DNA from: Allobosea caraganae
GTDB taxonomy: Bacteria > Pseudomonadota > Alphaproteobacteria > Rhizobiales > Beijerinckiaceae
Assembly: GCF_003351345.1 (NCBI RefSeq)
Contig: NZ_QQTO01000041.1
Location: 1-48,557 of the forward strand
Direction: 5' to 3'
Length of the DNA: 48,557 bases
Shown here: positions 26,809 to 34,786 of the stretch, in pieces
Layout of the letters: every line of letters begins with the position of its first letter
Position numbering within the stretch: position 1 is the first letter of the stretch
Notes under the pieces: generated by a model
Told to the model about the DNA's origin: nothing
Database searches by the model: none
Seen by the model: the letters and a program-made list of their open reading frames with translations, nothing else
Made by a program: the position numbers and the translations under genes

Positions 26809-27197
26809 TGAGCACGGATGCGGTGACGGCGCTGGCCCTGCACAATCCGGAAACCAACGCCTTCTGGGCGGGGCTGATCGAGGGACGCTTCCTCGTCAGG
26901 CGCTGCGAGGATTGCGGCGAGGCGCATTGGTATCCGCGCGCGATCTGCCCGTTCTGCTCCAGCAGCAGGACCGGCTGGCAGGAAGCCTCGGGACGGGGGG
27001 TGATCTACTCCTACAGCATCATGCGGCGCGCAAAGGTGCCTTACGCCATCGCCTTCGTCAGCCTCGCTGAGGGGCCGACTATGATGACCAACATCGTCGA
27101 TTGCGATTTCGAGGCGCTCGCCATCGGCCAGCCGGTCAAGCTGGCGATCAGGCGGCGCGAGGACGGCCTGGCCTTGCCGATGTTCACCCCTGCCTGA
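26808..27197 (+). CDS. DUF35 zinc-ribbon/OB-fold protein, second copy
   Basis: 129 aa from ATG at 26808, sharing one base with the thiolase-like stop (TGATG). Zinc ribbon CEDC...CPFC at about residues 33-50, then the OB part (GVIYSYSIMRR, PYAIAFVSLAEGP). It is the coupled partner of the thiolase-like protein before it. The shared zinc-ribbon spacing (CxxC-N11-CxxC) with the copy at 21771 shows the two pairs are related. Confidence 0.88.
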   Translation: MSTDAVTALALHNPETNAFWAGLIEGRFLVRRCEDCGEAHWYPRAICPFCSSSRTGWQEASGRGVIYSYSIMRRAKVPYAIAFVSLAEGPTMMTNIVDCDFEALAIGQPVKLAIRRREDGLALPMFTPA

Positions 27198-27223
27198 GCC
27201 TGACCGTGGGCGTGCCCGGCTCT

Positions 27224-27265
27224 TGTGAGGAAACCTCAAGGGAAGCCGCCATTAACTCGTTTGAC
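27224..27265. promoter_or_regulatory. LysR-regulon site C (operon C promoter)
   Basis: TGTGAG-GA-AA-C-CTCAAG, 16 nt, TCGTTTGAC: same elements and spacing as the sites at 20442 and 25388. It starts 27 bp after the second DUF35 stop and 134 bp (from its end) before the enoyl-CoA hydratase start, so this operon has its own promoter rather than relying on read-through. Confidence 0.75.
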
Positions 27266-27399
27266 CCGGCGCGGGCGCCGGCGGAAAGCTCAAGCGGGAA
27301 CCTACCCGTGCGACGCCGCAAGACGCCGCGCTGTGGCTGTCCAAGAAGGTATGACCCCGCCCGGCGCCCGCCGGCTCGCGTCTGGAGGATCACCCAGGA

Positions 27400-28173
27400 A
27401 TGTCGGTCGATTTTTCGATCCGGGACCATGTCGCAACGGTCGTCCTGAACCGGCCCGAAGCGATGAATGCGATAGACCCGGAAACGCAAGCTGCCCTGCT
27501 CGATTGCTGGGCCCGGATCCGGCAGGATGACGACGTGCGCGTCGTCATCCTGACCGGTGCGGGCGAACGCGCCTTCTGCACCGGCGCCGATCTCAAGAAG
27601 ACGATGCCGCCGGCCGAGAGCTATGCCGCGCTCGCCTTCGGCGCGGGCGACGAGGCCTTCTCGAACCAGCTCGAACTCGACAAGCCGATCATCTGCGCCA
27701 TCAACGGCTATGCGCTCGGCGGCGGGCTGGAGCTGGCACTGGCCTGCGATATCCGCATCGCCGCCGACACGGCGCGCTTCGGGCTCCCCGAGGTCAAGGT
27801 CGGCAGCATTCCCGGCGATGGCGGCACCCAGCGCCTGCCCCGCACGATGGGCGCAAGCGACACGATGCTGCTGCTCCTGACCGGCGACCATATCGACGCG
27901 CAGGAGGCGAAGCGGCTCGGCCTGATCAGCCGCATCGTGCCCCCGGCGGATCTGCTGGCGGAGGCGCAGGCGATCGCCGGGCGCATCGCCGCCAATGCGC
28001 CGCTCTCGGTCCGGGCGGTGAAGCGTCTCGTCAAGCAGGGCGCCGGCCTGCCGCTCGATGTCGCCATCGCGACCGAGCGGCTGGTCTGGGGCGTGCTGCG
28101 CGATACCAGGGACCGGATCGAGGGACGGCGCGCCTTCCAGGAAAAGCGCAAGCCGGTCTTCACGGGATGCTGA
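27400..28173 (+). CDS. Enoyl-CoA hydratase/isomerase family protein
   Basis: 257 aa, normal crotonase length. RPEAMNAID, the oxyanion-hole segment AFCTGADL, and INGYALGGGLELALACDIRI precede FGLPEVKVGSIPGDGGTQRL. Both catalytic Glu positions of hydratases (GGGLELAL and GLPEV) are kept, so water addition to an enoyl-CoA is expected. First gene of operon C, upstream of a two-subunit CoA-transferase and a TTT transporter. Confidence 0.92.
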   Translation: MSVDFSIRDHVATVVLNRPEAMNAIDPETQAALLDCWARIRQDDDVRVVILTGAGERAFCTGADLKKTMPPAESYAALAFGAGDEAFSNQLELDKPIICAINGYALGGGLELALACDIRIAADTARFGLPEVKVGSIPGDGGTQRLPRTMGASDTMLLLLTGDHIDAQEAKRLGLISRIVPPADLLAEAQAIAGRIAANAPLSVRAVKRLVKQGAGLPLDVAIATERLVWGVLRDTRDRIEGRRAFQEKRKPVFTGC

Positions 28174-28225
28174 TGCCGATGCCCCTTCACCGTCACCAGG
28201 GCCCGACCGGGCCAAGTGCAACGCC

Positions 28226-28915
28226 ATGATCGACAAGCGTGTCGCCAGCATCGCCGAAGCCATGGCCGGCGTGCCCGATGGCGCGACCGTCCTGGTCGGC
28301 GGCTTCGGGGCGGTCGGCCATCCCTATGCGCTGATCGAGGGCTTGATCGAACATGGCGCCCGCGAGCTGACGATCGTCACCAACAATGCCGGCTGGGCCG
28401 CCGATTCAGGCCTGCCCAAGCTGATGGGTCTGGGGCGGGTGCGCAAGATCATCTGCAGCTTCCCGCGCGGTTCGAGCGTCTTCGACGAGCTCTACCGGGC
28501 CGGCAAGATCGAGCTCGAGATCACGCCGCAAGGCACGCTTGCCGAACGCATCAGGGCGGCGGGCGCCGGCATCCCGGCCTTCTTCACCGCCACTGCAGCC
28601 GGCACCAGGCTCGCGGCCGGCAAGGAGGTGCGCGAGATCAACGGGCGCTCCTACGTCCTGGAACAGGCGCTGCATGGCGACGTCGCGCTGGTCGAGGCCT
28701 GGCGCGCCGATCGCTGGGGCAACCTGATCTATCGCGGCACCGGCCGGAACTTCAATCCGATCATGGCGATGGCGGCGGAGCTCACCATCGTCCAGACCCA
28801 GGAGATGGTCGCGCTCGGCGATCTCGACCCCGAGGCCATCGTTACGCCGGGCATCTTCGTGAACCGCGTCGTGCCGGTGCCTTATGGCGATCCACCGCCG
28901 GCCAGGGCGGCTTAA
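28226..28915 (+). CDS. 3-oxoacid/3-oxoadipate CoA-transferase, subunit A
   Basis: 229 aa from ATG at 28226. GATVLVGGFGAVGHPYALIE and the ELTIVTNNAG block are typical of the alpha subunit of family I CoA-transferases (PcaI, CatI, ScoA). GTLAERIRAAGAGIPAFFT follows. The catalytic Glu is in the other subunit. Whether the acceptor acid is 3-oxoadipate, acetoacetate or something else cannot be told from sequence; no aromatic ring-cleavage genes lie nearby. Confidence 0.9.
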   Translation: MIDKRVASIAEAMAGVPDGATVLVGGFGAVGHPYALIEGLIEHGARELTIVTNNAGWAADSGLPKLMGLGRVRKIICSFPRGSSVFDELYRAGKIELEITPQGTLAERIRAAGAGIPAFFTATAAGTRLAAGKEVREINGRSYVLEQALHGDVALVEAWRADRWGNLIYRGTGRNFNPIMAMAAELTIVQTQEMVALGDLDPEAIVTPGIFVNRVVPVPYGDPPPARAA

Positions 28916-28923
28916 GGCCGGAC

Positions 28924-29610
28924 ATGGTGATGACGATCTCGACAGCACCCCAGTTTGCTCCCCTGAGCCGCGCCGCGATGGCCGCCCGCGTGGCCGCCGA
29001 TATTCCCGAGGGCTGGTACGTCAACCTCGGCATCGGCATGCCGACGCTGGTCGCCGATTGCGTCCCGGCCGATCGGGAGGTGGTCTTCCATTCCGAGAAC
29101 GGGCTGCTCGGCATGGGCCCGGTCGCGACGCCGGAAAACCTCGATCCCTGGATCGTCAATGCCGGCAAGCAGAACGTCACGCTGCGCAGCGGTGCCTCGC
29201 TGTTCCACCATGCCGACAGCTTCGCGATCATCCGCGGCGGCCATCTCGACCTCTGCCTGCTCGGCGCCTACGAGGTCGCCGAGACTGGCGACGTCGCCAA
29301 TTGGGCGACCTCCGAGACCGAGGCCGCGCCCGCCGTCGGCGGCGCCATGGACCTCGCCGTCGGCGCCAGGCGGCTCTGGGTGATGATGGAGCATACGACC
29401 CGCGACGGCAGCCCGAAGCTGGTCGAGCGCTGCTCCTATCCGCTGACCGCGCAGCGCGCGGTGAAGCGCATCTACACCAATCTGGCTGTTATCGAGGTCA
29501 CGGACCAGGGCTTCGTCGTGAGCGAAATCACCGCCGGCCTCTCATTCGACGATCTGCAGGCGCGCACCGGGGCCAAGCTCCATCGCGGCGCGGGTCTGAA
29601 GCAAGACTGA
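28924..29610 (+). CDS. 3-oxoacid/3-oxoadipate CoA-transferase, subunit B
   Basis: 228 aa from ATG at 28924 (ATG at 28930 is also possible). VNLGIGMPTLVA and FHSENGLLGMGP carry the family signature with the catalytic Glu in SENG. GGHLDLCLLGAYEVAETGDVAN and the C-terminal RAVKRIYTNLAVIEVT agree. It forms the active enzyme with the subunit encoded eight bases upstream. Confidence 0.92.
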   Translation: MVMTISTAPQFAPLSRAAMAARVAADIPEGWYVNLGIGMPTLVADCVPADREVVFHSENGLLGMGPVATPENLDPWIVNAGKQNVTLRSGASLFHHADSFAIIRGGHLDLCLLGAYEVAETGDVANWATSETEAAPAVGGAMDLAVGARRLWVMMEHTTRDGSPKLVERCSYPLTAQRAVKRIYTNLAVIEVTDQGFVVSEITAGLSFDDLQARTGAKLHRGAGLKQD

Positions 29611-29668
29611 ACACCCGGGGAGCGGGTGAAGCAAAAACCAGAAACTGAACTCACAGGGAGGATCGATC

Positions 29669-30652
29669 ATGCTGCAAGGACTGAGGCTATCGGCTGCCAT
29701 CGCCGCGCTATCATGCGCCTTGGGTCTCGCACCCGCCGCCGCGCAGGAGAAAACCTATCCGGCGAAGCCGATCACCCTCGTGATCCCCTTCGCGCCCGGC
29801 GGCTCGGTCGATGCGGTGGTCAGGACGCTGAAGCCGCATCTCGATGAACGGCTGAAGCAGCCGATCGTCGTCGACTATCGCGGCGGGGCCGCGACCACGA
29901 TCGGCACCGGCGTCGTCGCCCGCGCGCCCGCCGACGGCTATACGATCGGCGTCGTCGTCGACGCGCACACGGTCAATCCGAGCCTCTACAAGGACCTGAC
30001 CTACAACACCTTCACCGATTTCGCGCCGGTGACGCTGATGGGCACGATGCCGCTGGTCGTGGCGGTGAACGCCTCGTCCGAGTTCGACACGCTGGCCAAG
30101 CTGGTCGCCGTCGCCAAGGCCAAGCCGAAAGCGCTGGCCTATGGCACCGTCGGGACCGGCAGCATCAACCATCTCGCCGTCGAGCTGTTCAGCCGCGCCG
30201 CCGGCATCGAGCTGACGCATGCGCCCTATCGCGGCGGCGGACCGGCCGTCACCGACCTGCTCGGCGGCCATATCCACCTGATGCTGATGTCGGCGACCCT
30301 GGCCAAGCCCCAGATCGATGCCGGCAAGTTCCGCGCGCTCGCCGTCACCTCGAAGGAGCGCCTGCCGACCCTGCCCAACGTGCCGACGGTCGCGGAAAGC
30401 GGCTATCCCGGCTTCGAGGCCTTCGCCTGGCAGGGCATCGTGGCGCCGGCCAAGACGCCGCCGGCGATCGTCGACCGGCTCCAGAAGGAGACCAAGGCGG
30501 TGCTCGACCTGCCGGAGGTGCGCAAGCAGCTCGGCGAGCTCGGCTTCGTCGTCGCGGCCTCGACCCCGGCCGAGTTCGCCGCCTTCATCAAGTCGGACGC
30601 CGAGCATTGGGCCAAGGTGATCGAGACCGCGAACGTCAAGCCCGAGAATTGA
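29669..30652 (+). CDS. tctC: TTT transporter substrate-binding protein (TctC/Bug)
   Basis: 327 aa with a Sec signal peptide (LRLSAAIAALSCALGLAPAAAQ). The mature start YPAKPITLVIPFAPGGSVD and the YRGGAATTIGTGVVARAPADG block are hallmarks of Bug/TctC proteins. PYRGGGPAVTDLLGGHIHLM and the LPTLPNVPTVAESGYPGFEA segment agree. These proteins bind carboxylates in the periplasm for TctAB. The ribosome site GGGAGG is strong. It is followed by a hairpin at 30664 and then tctB and tctA. Confidence 0.94.
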   Translation: MLQGLRLSAAIAALSCALGLAPAAAQEKTYPAKPITLVIPFAPGGSVDAVVRTLKPHLDERLKQPIVVDYRGGAATTIGTGVVARAPADGYTIGVVVDAHTVNPSLYKDLTYNTFTDFAPVTLMGTMPLVVAVNASSEFDTLAKLVAVAKAKPKALAYGTVGTGSINHLAVELFSRAAGIELTHAPYRGGGPAVTDLLGGHIHLMLMSATLAKPQIDAGKFRALAVTSKERLPTLPNVPTVAESGYPGFEAFAWQGIVAPAKTPPAIVDRLQKETKAVLDLPEVRKQLGELGFVVAASTPAEFAAFIKSDAEHWAKVIETANVKPEN

Positions 30653-30663
30653 TCCCGCCTCGC

Positions 30664-30695
30664 ATGCCGGGCGCTCCATGGCGGAGCCCCGGCAT
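30664..30695. other. Intercistronic hairpin between tctC and tctB
   Basis: ATGCCGGG-C-GCTCC pairs with GGAGC-CCCGGCAT (8 plus 5 bp with one bulged C) around a 5-nt loop, with no T-run after it. Like the palindrome at 18241 it follows a binding-protein gene and precedes its permease, so it probably protects the upstream mRNA or damps read-through. Confidence 0.6.
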
Positions 30696-30727
30696 CTCCC
30701 GTCACGCCAGGAATATCGAGGTGACGC

Positions 30728-31183
30728 GTGCGTCGTATCGATAACGTCACCGATCTGGTCTCCGGCCTGCTGCTGGTCGGCCTCGCGCTGCTGGCGCTGA
30801 CCCTGACCTGGCCGCTGCGGCTCGGCTCGGCGACCCAGATGGGGCCGGGCTACGTGCCGCGGCTGCTGTGCTATCTGCAGATCGGGCTCGGCCTGATGAT
30901 CATCGCCCAGAGCCTCGTGACCCAGGGCGGCCCGCTGGAAAAATGGGCGCCCCGGCCGATCGTCTGGGTGCTTGCCGGCCTGGCCTTCTTCACCTTCGCG
31001 ATCGAGCGCCTCGGGCTGGTCGCCGCCGTGATCGGCCTCGTGCTGCTCTCCTGCCTGGCCCATCGCGGCACGCGCCCGCTCGAGGCCGCCTTGCTCGGCA
31101 TCGGGCTCGCCGTCTTTTCCGTGCTCCTCTTCGTCGAAGCGCTCGGGTTGCCGATCCTCGTCTGGCCGGGCTTTGGAGACTGA
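30728..31183 (+). CDS. tctB: TTT transporter small membrane subunit TctB
   Basis: 151 aa with four hydrophobic helices. The GSATQMGPGYVPRLLC segment is the typical TctB first loop. The start is GTG at 30728, with GAGGTG about 5 nt upstream. It sits between tctC and tctA as usual for this transporter class and ends two bases before the tctA start. Confidence 0.9.
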   Translation: MRRIDNVTDLVSGLLLVGLALLALTLTWPLRLGSATQMGPGYVPRLLCYLQIGLGLMIIAQSLVTQGGPLEKWAPRPIVWVLAGLAFFTFAIERLGLVAAVIGLVLLSCLAHRGTRPLEAALLGIGLAVFSVLLFVEALGLPILVWPGFGD

Positions 31184-31185
31184 CG

Positions 31186-32691
31186 ATGGAGACTTTGCTC
31201 GGCCTCTATCACGGCCTGACCATCGCGCTGCTGCCGACCAACCTGCTGTACTGCCTGGTCGGCGCGCTGATTGGCACGCTGATCGGCGTGCTGCCCGGGT
31301 TAGGGCCCGTCGCGACGGTGGCGATGCTGCTGCCGGTGACGCTCTATCTGCCGCCGGTCACGGCGCTCATCATGCTCTCGGGCATCTATTACGGCGCGCA
31401 ATATGGCGGCTCGACTACCGCCATCCTGGTCAACCTGCCCGGCGAGAACTCCTCGGTCGTCACCTGCCTCGACGGCTACCAGATGGCGAGGCAAGGCCGC
31501 GCCGGCCCGGCGCTGGCCGTGGCGGCGCTCGGCTCGCTCTTCGCCGGCTGCGTCGCGACGCTGTTCATCGCCTTCTTCGCGCCGCCGCTGGCCGTGCTCG
31601 CGCTGCTCTTCGGCCCGTCCGAATATTTCGCGCTGATGGTGCTTGGCCTGATCGCGGCGATCGTGCTGGCGCAGGGCTCGCTGCTCAAGGCGCTCGGCAT
31701 GATCGTGCTCGGCCTGCTGCTCGCCTCGGTCGGCACCGACCTCAATTCCAGCCTGGGCCGCATGACCTTCGGCATTCCCGAGCTTGCCGATGGCATCGGC
31801 TTCGTGCCGCTGGCCATGGGCGTCTTCGCCGTCGGCGAGATCATCAAGAACCTGGAGAAGCCGGAAGAGCGCAGCCTCGTCACCGGGGATATCAGCAACC
31901 TCTGGCCGACGAAGGACGATTTCAGGCGGTCATGGCCGGCGGTGCTGCGCGGAACCGCACTCGGCTCGGTGCTCGGGCTGCTGCCGGGCGGCGGCGCGAT
32001 GCTGAGCTCCTTCGCCGCCTATGCGCTCGAAAAGCGGCTCTCACGCGAGCCGGAGCGCTTCGGCCGGGGCGCGATCGAGGGCGTGGCTGCGCCTGAATCG
32101 GCCAATAATGCCGGCGCTCAAACCTCATTCATCCCGCTGCTGACTCTCGGCATCCCGGCCAATGCCGTGATCGCATTGATGGCCGGCGCCATGATGATCC
32201 ACGGCATCCAGCCGGGACCGCAGGTGCTGACCAAGAATCCGGAGCTGTTCTGGGGCGTGGTCGCCTCGATGCTGATCGGCAACGTGATGCTCGTCATCAT
32301 CAACCTGCCGCTGATCCGGATCTGGGTGGCGCTGCTCAAGATCCCCTATCACCTGCTTTACCCGGCGATCCTCGTGTTCTGCTGCATCGGCGTCTACAGC
32401 ATCAACAAGAGCGTCTTCGAGGTCTCGCTGCTGCTGGTCTTCGGCCTCATGGGCTACCTGTTCCTGAAGCTGCGCCTGGAGCCGGCGCCGCTGCTGCTGG
32501 CCTTCGTGCTCGGGCCGCTGATGGAGGAGAACCTGCGCCGTGCGATGGTGCTCTCGCATGGCGACCCGACGGTCTTCGCCACCCGCCCGATCAGCGCTGG
32601 ATTGCTGCTGCTCGCGCTGGCGCTGCTCGCCCTGGTGACGCTGCCGATATTCCGCCGCACGCGCGACGTCGCCTTCAAGGAAGAGGGCTAG
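31186..32691 (+). CDS. tctA: TTT transporter large membrane subunit TctA
   Basis: 501 aa with about eleven or twelve helices. The two conserved family blocks are present: GVLPGLGPVATVAMLLPVT with YGGSTTAILVNLPGE in the first half, and GLLPGGGAMLSSF with ESANNAGAQTSFIPLLTLGI in the second. It is the sodium- or proton-coupled carboxylate permease. The start is ATG at 31186. It ends operon C and so links uptake to CoA activation and hydration of the imported acid. Confidence 0.94.
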   Translation: METLLGLYHGLTIALLPTNLLYCLVGALIGTLIGVLPGLGPVATVAMLLPVTLYLPPVTALIMLSGIYYGAQYGGSTTAILVNLPGENSSVVTCLDGYQMARQGRAGPALAVAALGSLFAGCVATLFIAFFAPPLAVLALLFGPSEYFALMVLGLIAAIVLAQGSLLKALGMIVLGLLLASVGTDLNSSLGRMTFGIPELADGIGFVPLAMGVFAVGEIIKNLEKPEERSLVTGDISNLWPTKDDFRRSWPAVLRGTALGSVLGLLPGGGAMLSSFAAYALEKRLSREPERFGRGAIEGVAAPESANNAGAQTSFIPLLTLGIPANAVIALMAGAMMIHGIQPGPQVLTKNPELFWGVVASMLIGNVMLVIINLPLIRIWVALLKIPYHLLYPAILVFCCIGVYSINKSVFEVSLLLVFGLMGYLFLKLRLEPAPLLLAFVLGPLMEENLRRAMVLSHGDPTVFATRPISAGLLLLALALLALVTLPIFRRTRDVAFKEEG

Positions 32692-33054
32692 CGTTGTTTT
32701 GCCCGGCACTTTGGTCCGTGTGAGAACTGACCGCGCGCCCGGGAGCAGACATCGGGAGACTACCCGGAACCGGACACTCCTCGCTGGCCCAAGCAACGTC
32801 GGCTCGCGACCCGATGGAGGCTTTCGGCGCCCGCGAGGATGATGCCTGCCGTTGGCCCTTCCCGACCTTGACGACGGCTGCCTTAGGCGGCGGCATGCCC
32901 GGGAGTACGCAGATGGATTTCACATTGCGAGCCGGTATCGCGCTGGTTTTGACCTCTCTTGGCGAGAAGATTTAGAAGCATTCTCCCCCACCCCGATGCC
33001 ATGATGCCGGCCAGCCGCGTCGACCGTTCGTCGTGCGGCGGGGCGGAGCTTGAT
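32692..33054. other. Intergenic region after tctA
   Basis: 363 bp with no convincing gene. Open frames on both strands here are short and have no recognisable domain. I see no clear T-run terminator after tctA. The promoter of the following binding-protein gene must lie in this gap. Confidence 0.45.
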
Positions 33055-34083
33055 ATGATCGACCGTAGAACTTTGCTTGCGCTGGCGGCCGGCACCATGG
33101 CCGGGATAGGTCCCGGCTTCGCCCAGGGCACGACGCTGCGCATCGGCTATGTGCCGGTCATCGGAGCGAGCGCCCTGTTCGTCCTTGCCGGCGACGGATC
33201 GACACGGGATGCCGGCTTCGATCTGAAGCTCACCAAGTTCGATTCCGGCCCGAACGCCATTCAAGCCTTCGCCTCCGGCACGATCGACATCCTGGTCATC
33301 GGGATCGCCCCGGTCGCCGTCGCCCGCGCCCGCGGGCTCGACGCCTCGGTCATCGCCGCTGCCGCCGTCGGCGGCGCAGCCTTCGTGGCGGGGCCCGCGC
33401 TCGCCAAGGCCTTCGCTGAGAACGGCAATGACCCTGCCAAAGCCTTCGCTGCCTTCAGGGCCGCGACCGGCCGCAAGGCCAAGCTGGGCACCTTGCCACC
33501 CGGCGGCGTGCCGACGGTCGCCCTGCACCACTGGCTCTGGAAAGTGGGCAAGGTCGAGCGATCCGATGTCGAGATCGCCAACATGGGCATCGAGGTGGTG
33601 CAGCAGGCCATGCTGAGCGGCGCCATCGATGGCGGCACGCTACTCGAACCCTCGGCCACCCTGGTGACCGAGCGCGACCCGCGCACCAAGCGCATCGTCA
33701 ATTCGCCGGACATGTTCCCGAACATTCCAGGCGTCGTCGTCGCAGCCTCGGGAAGCCTGCTGAAAAGCCGGCCCGACCTGGCCGAGCGCTTCGTCGGCCT
33801 GTTCCATCGAGCGACGGAGTTGGTCCGCACGGACCCCGCCAAGGCGGCGCCGCTCGTACTCGCCGCCCTCGGCGGCGGCCTGGTCGCCGAGGACACGATC
33901 ACGCGAGCCTTGACCTCGCCGGCGGTGAGCTTCGTCAACGACCCCGCCAGGATCCGCAAGGCGACCGAGGACCTGCTCGCCTATCAGGTCGAACTCGGCG
34001 ACTTTCCCACCGCACCGGCGCTCGATGGCCTGTTCGATCAAGCTCTCTACGAGCGCGGGCTGCGGACAGCGGCGACACGCTGA
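33055..34083 (+). CDS. Orphan NMT1/SsuA-like ABC substrate-binding protein
   Basis: 342 aa from ATG at 33055, with GGAG shortly upstream. The export signal IDRRTLLALAAGTMAGIGPGFAQG has twin Arg before the hydrophobic core. The mature protein resembles nitrate/sulfonate/taurine-type binding proteins: LRIGYVPVIGASALFVLAG, IQAFASGTIDILVIG, GIEVVQQAMLSGAIDGG. No permease or ATPase gene is adjacent, so the cognate transporter must be elsewhere or lost. Ligand unknown. Confidence 0.82.
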   Translation: MIDRRTLLALAAGTMAGIGPGFAQGTTLRIGYVPVIGASALFVLAGDGSTRDAGFDLKLTKFDSGPNAIQAFASGTIDILVIGIAPVAVARARGLDASVIAAAAVGGAAFVAGPALAKAFAENGNDPAKAFAAFRAATGRKAKLGTLPPGGVPTVALHHWLWKVGKVERSDVEIANMGIEVVQQAMLSGAIDGGTLLEPSATLVTERDPRTKRIVNSPDMFPNIPGVVVAASGSLLKSRPDLAERFVGLFHRATELVRTDPAKAAPLVLAALGGGLVAEDTITRALTSPAVSFVNDPARIRKATEDLLAYQVELGDFPTAPALDGLFDQALYERGLRTAATR

Positions 34084-34465
34084 GCATCGCACCTCCGGTC
34101 ATTCTTATCGCCGGACGGCGACCGGCCGATATCTGCGTCCCGAGTTCCGCTACAGGCGCGAAACAGTCGGGCGAGATAAGGACGAAATTGGCGCTGGCCG
34201 GAACTCGTGGTTCGCACGTCACAGCCGGCCTGGGCAAAAAGCCTAGGTTCGAGGCCACCCGGTTCTCAGCAGAGAACCGAAATGGCTCTCTCCCAGAGTT
34301 GAATTGAACCCAGCCGGTTGTTCCCTGCACGCAAGCGCGCGGACGGCATCTCGGTCTACGTGATCCCAAGCGTGAACGAGGCCGCCTGACAGTCGTCCGC
34401 TCCGGCAAGACGGCGACGGCAGGGGTCGCTCCCGGCGAGCACTGCTGGAGTTCCGCTACCGACAA
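34084..34465. other. Non-coding stretch with possible gene debris
   Basis: No intact gene. CGGTTCTC/GAGAACCG (34260-34279) forms a small hairpin without a T-run. A plus-strand frame ending at 34389 reads RADGISVYVIPSVNEAA before a stop and may be a gene end, but I cannot identify it. Confidence 0.35.
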
Positions 34466-34494
34466 GAAAGGGCGCCCGCGCGGGGCGCCCTTTC
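34466..34494. terminator. Bidirectional hairpin terminator
   Basis: A perfect 12-bp stem GAAAGGGCGCCC/GGGCGCCCTTTC with a 5-nt loop; the TTTC (plus) and CTTTC (minus) ends make it usable on both strands. It lies 26 bp beyond the minus-strand stop codon at 34521, as if it once ended that gene. Confidence 0.6.
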
Positions 34495-34520
34495 AGTTCG
34501 AGCCGGATGGGGAGCGCCGC

Positions 34521-34571
34521 TCAGACGAAGCGGAAGTCGTCCGGCGACAGGGCGGAGAGCTGCTGGTTGCA
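34521..34571 (-). pseudogene. Possible orphan 3' gene end
   Basis: The minus strand reads CNQQLSALSPDDFRFV and TGA, then the terminator at 34466-34494. This looks like the last 16 codons of a gene whose body is gone, because upstream DNA is better explained by an AraC remnant on the other strand. Identity unknown; low confidence. Confidence 0.3.
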
Positions 34572-34665
34572 AGTCGGCTTCGCCCAGCCTTCGACGTTCT
34601 ATCGGCAGTTCCGGATGCGCTACGGCCGGACGCCGTCCGAGATCCGGCAGACCTTGCTCAGCTAG
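34570..34665 (+). pseudogene. C-terminal fragment of an AraC-type regulator
   Basis: QVGFAQPSTFYRQFRMRYGR followed by TPSEIRQTLLS matches the second helix-turn-helix and the R.G.TPSE..R end of AraC proteins. Only about 31 codons remain; upstream codons do not continue the family. The TAG stop lies inside the CTAG of the repeat that begins at 34662. Confidence 0.6.
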
Positions 34666-34713
34666 AGCACGACATCATGCTCTAACTCTTGGATGAATCT
34701 GAATCCGTCTCCA
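34662..34713. repeat. Truncated short REP-like element
   Basis: CTAGAGCA directly joins CGACATCATGCTCTAA, an internally deleted version of the element at 1286-1340. The next bases (AATCTGAATCCGTCTC) are the inverted match to the flank of that element, so the conserved unit is longer than the hairpin itself. Confidence 0.65.
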
Positions 34714-34786
34714 GGCCTCTGAGAACGGCCCCGTTCCTTGCGCTGCCCGCACGGGCGGCGCCTGGACCGGGCGCTGACGCCGTTGC

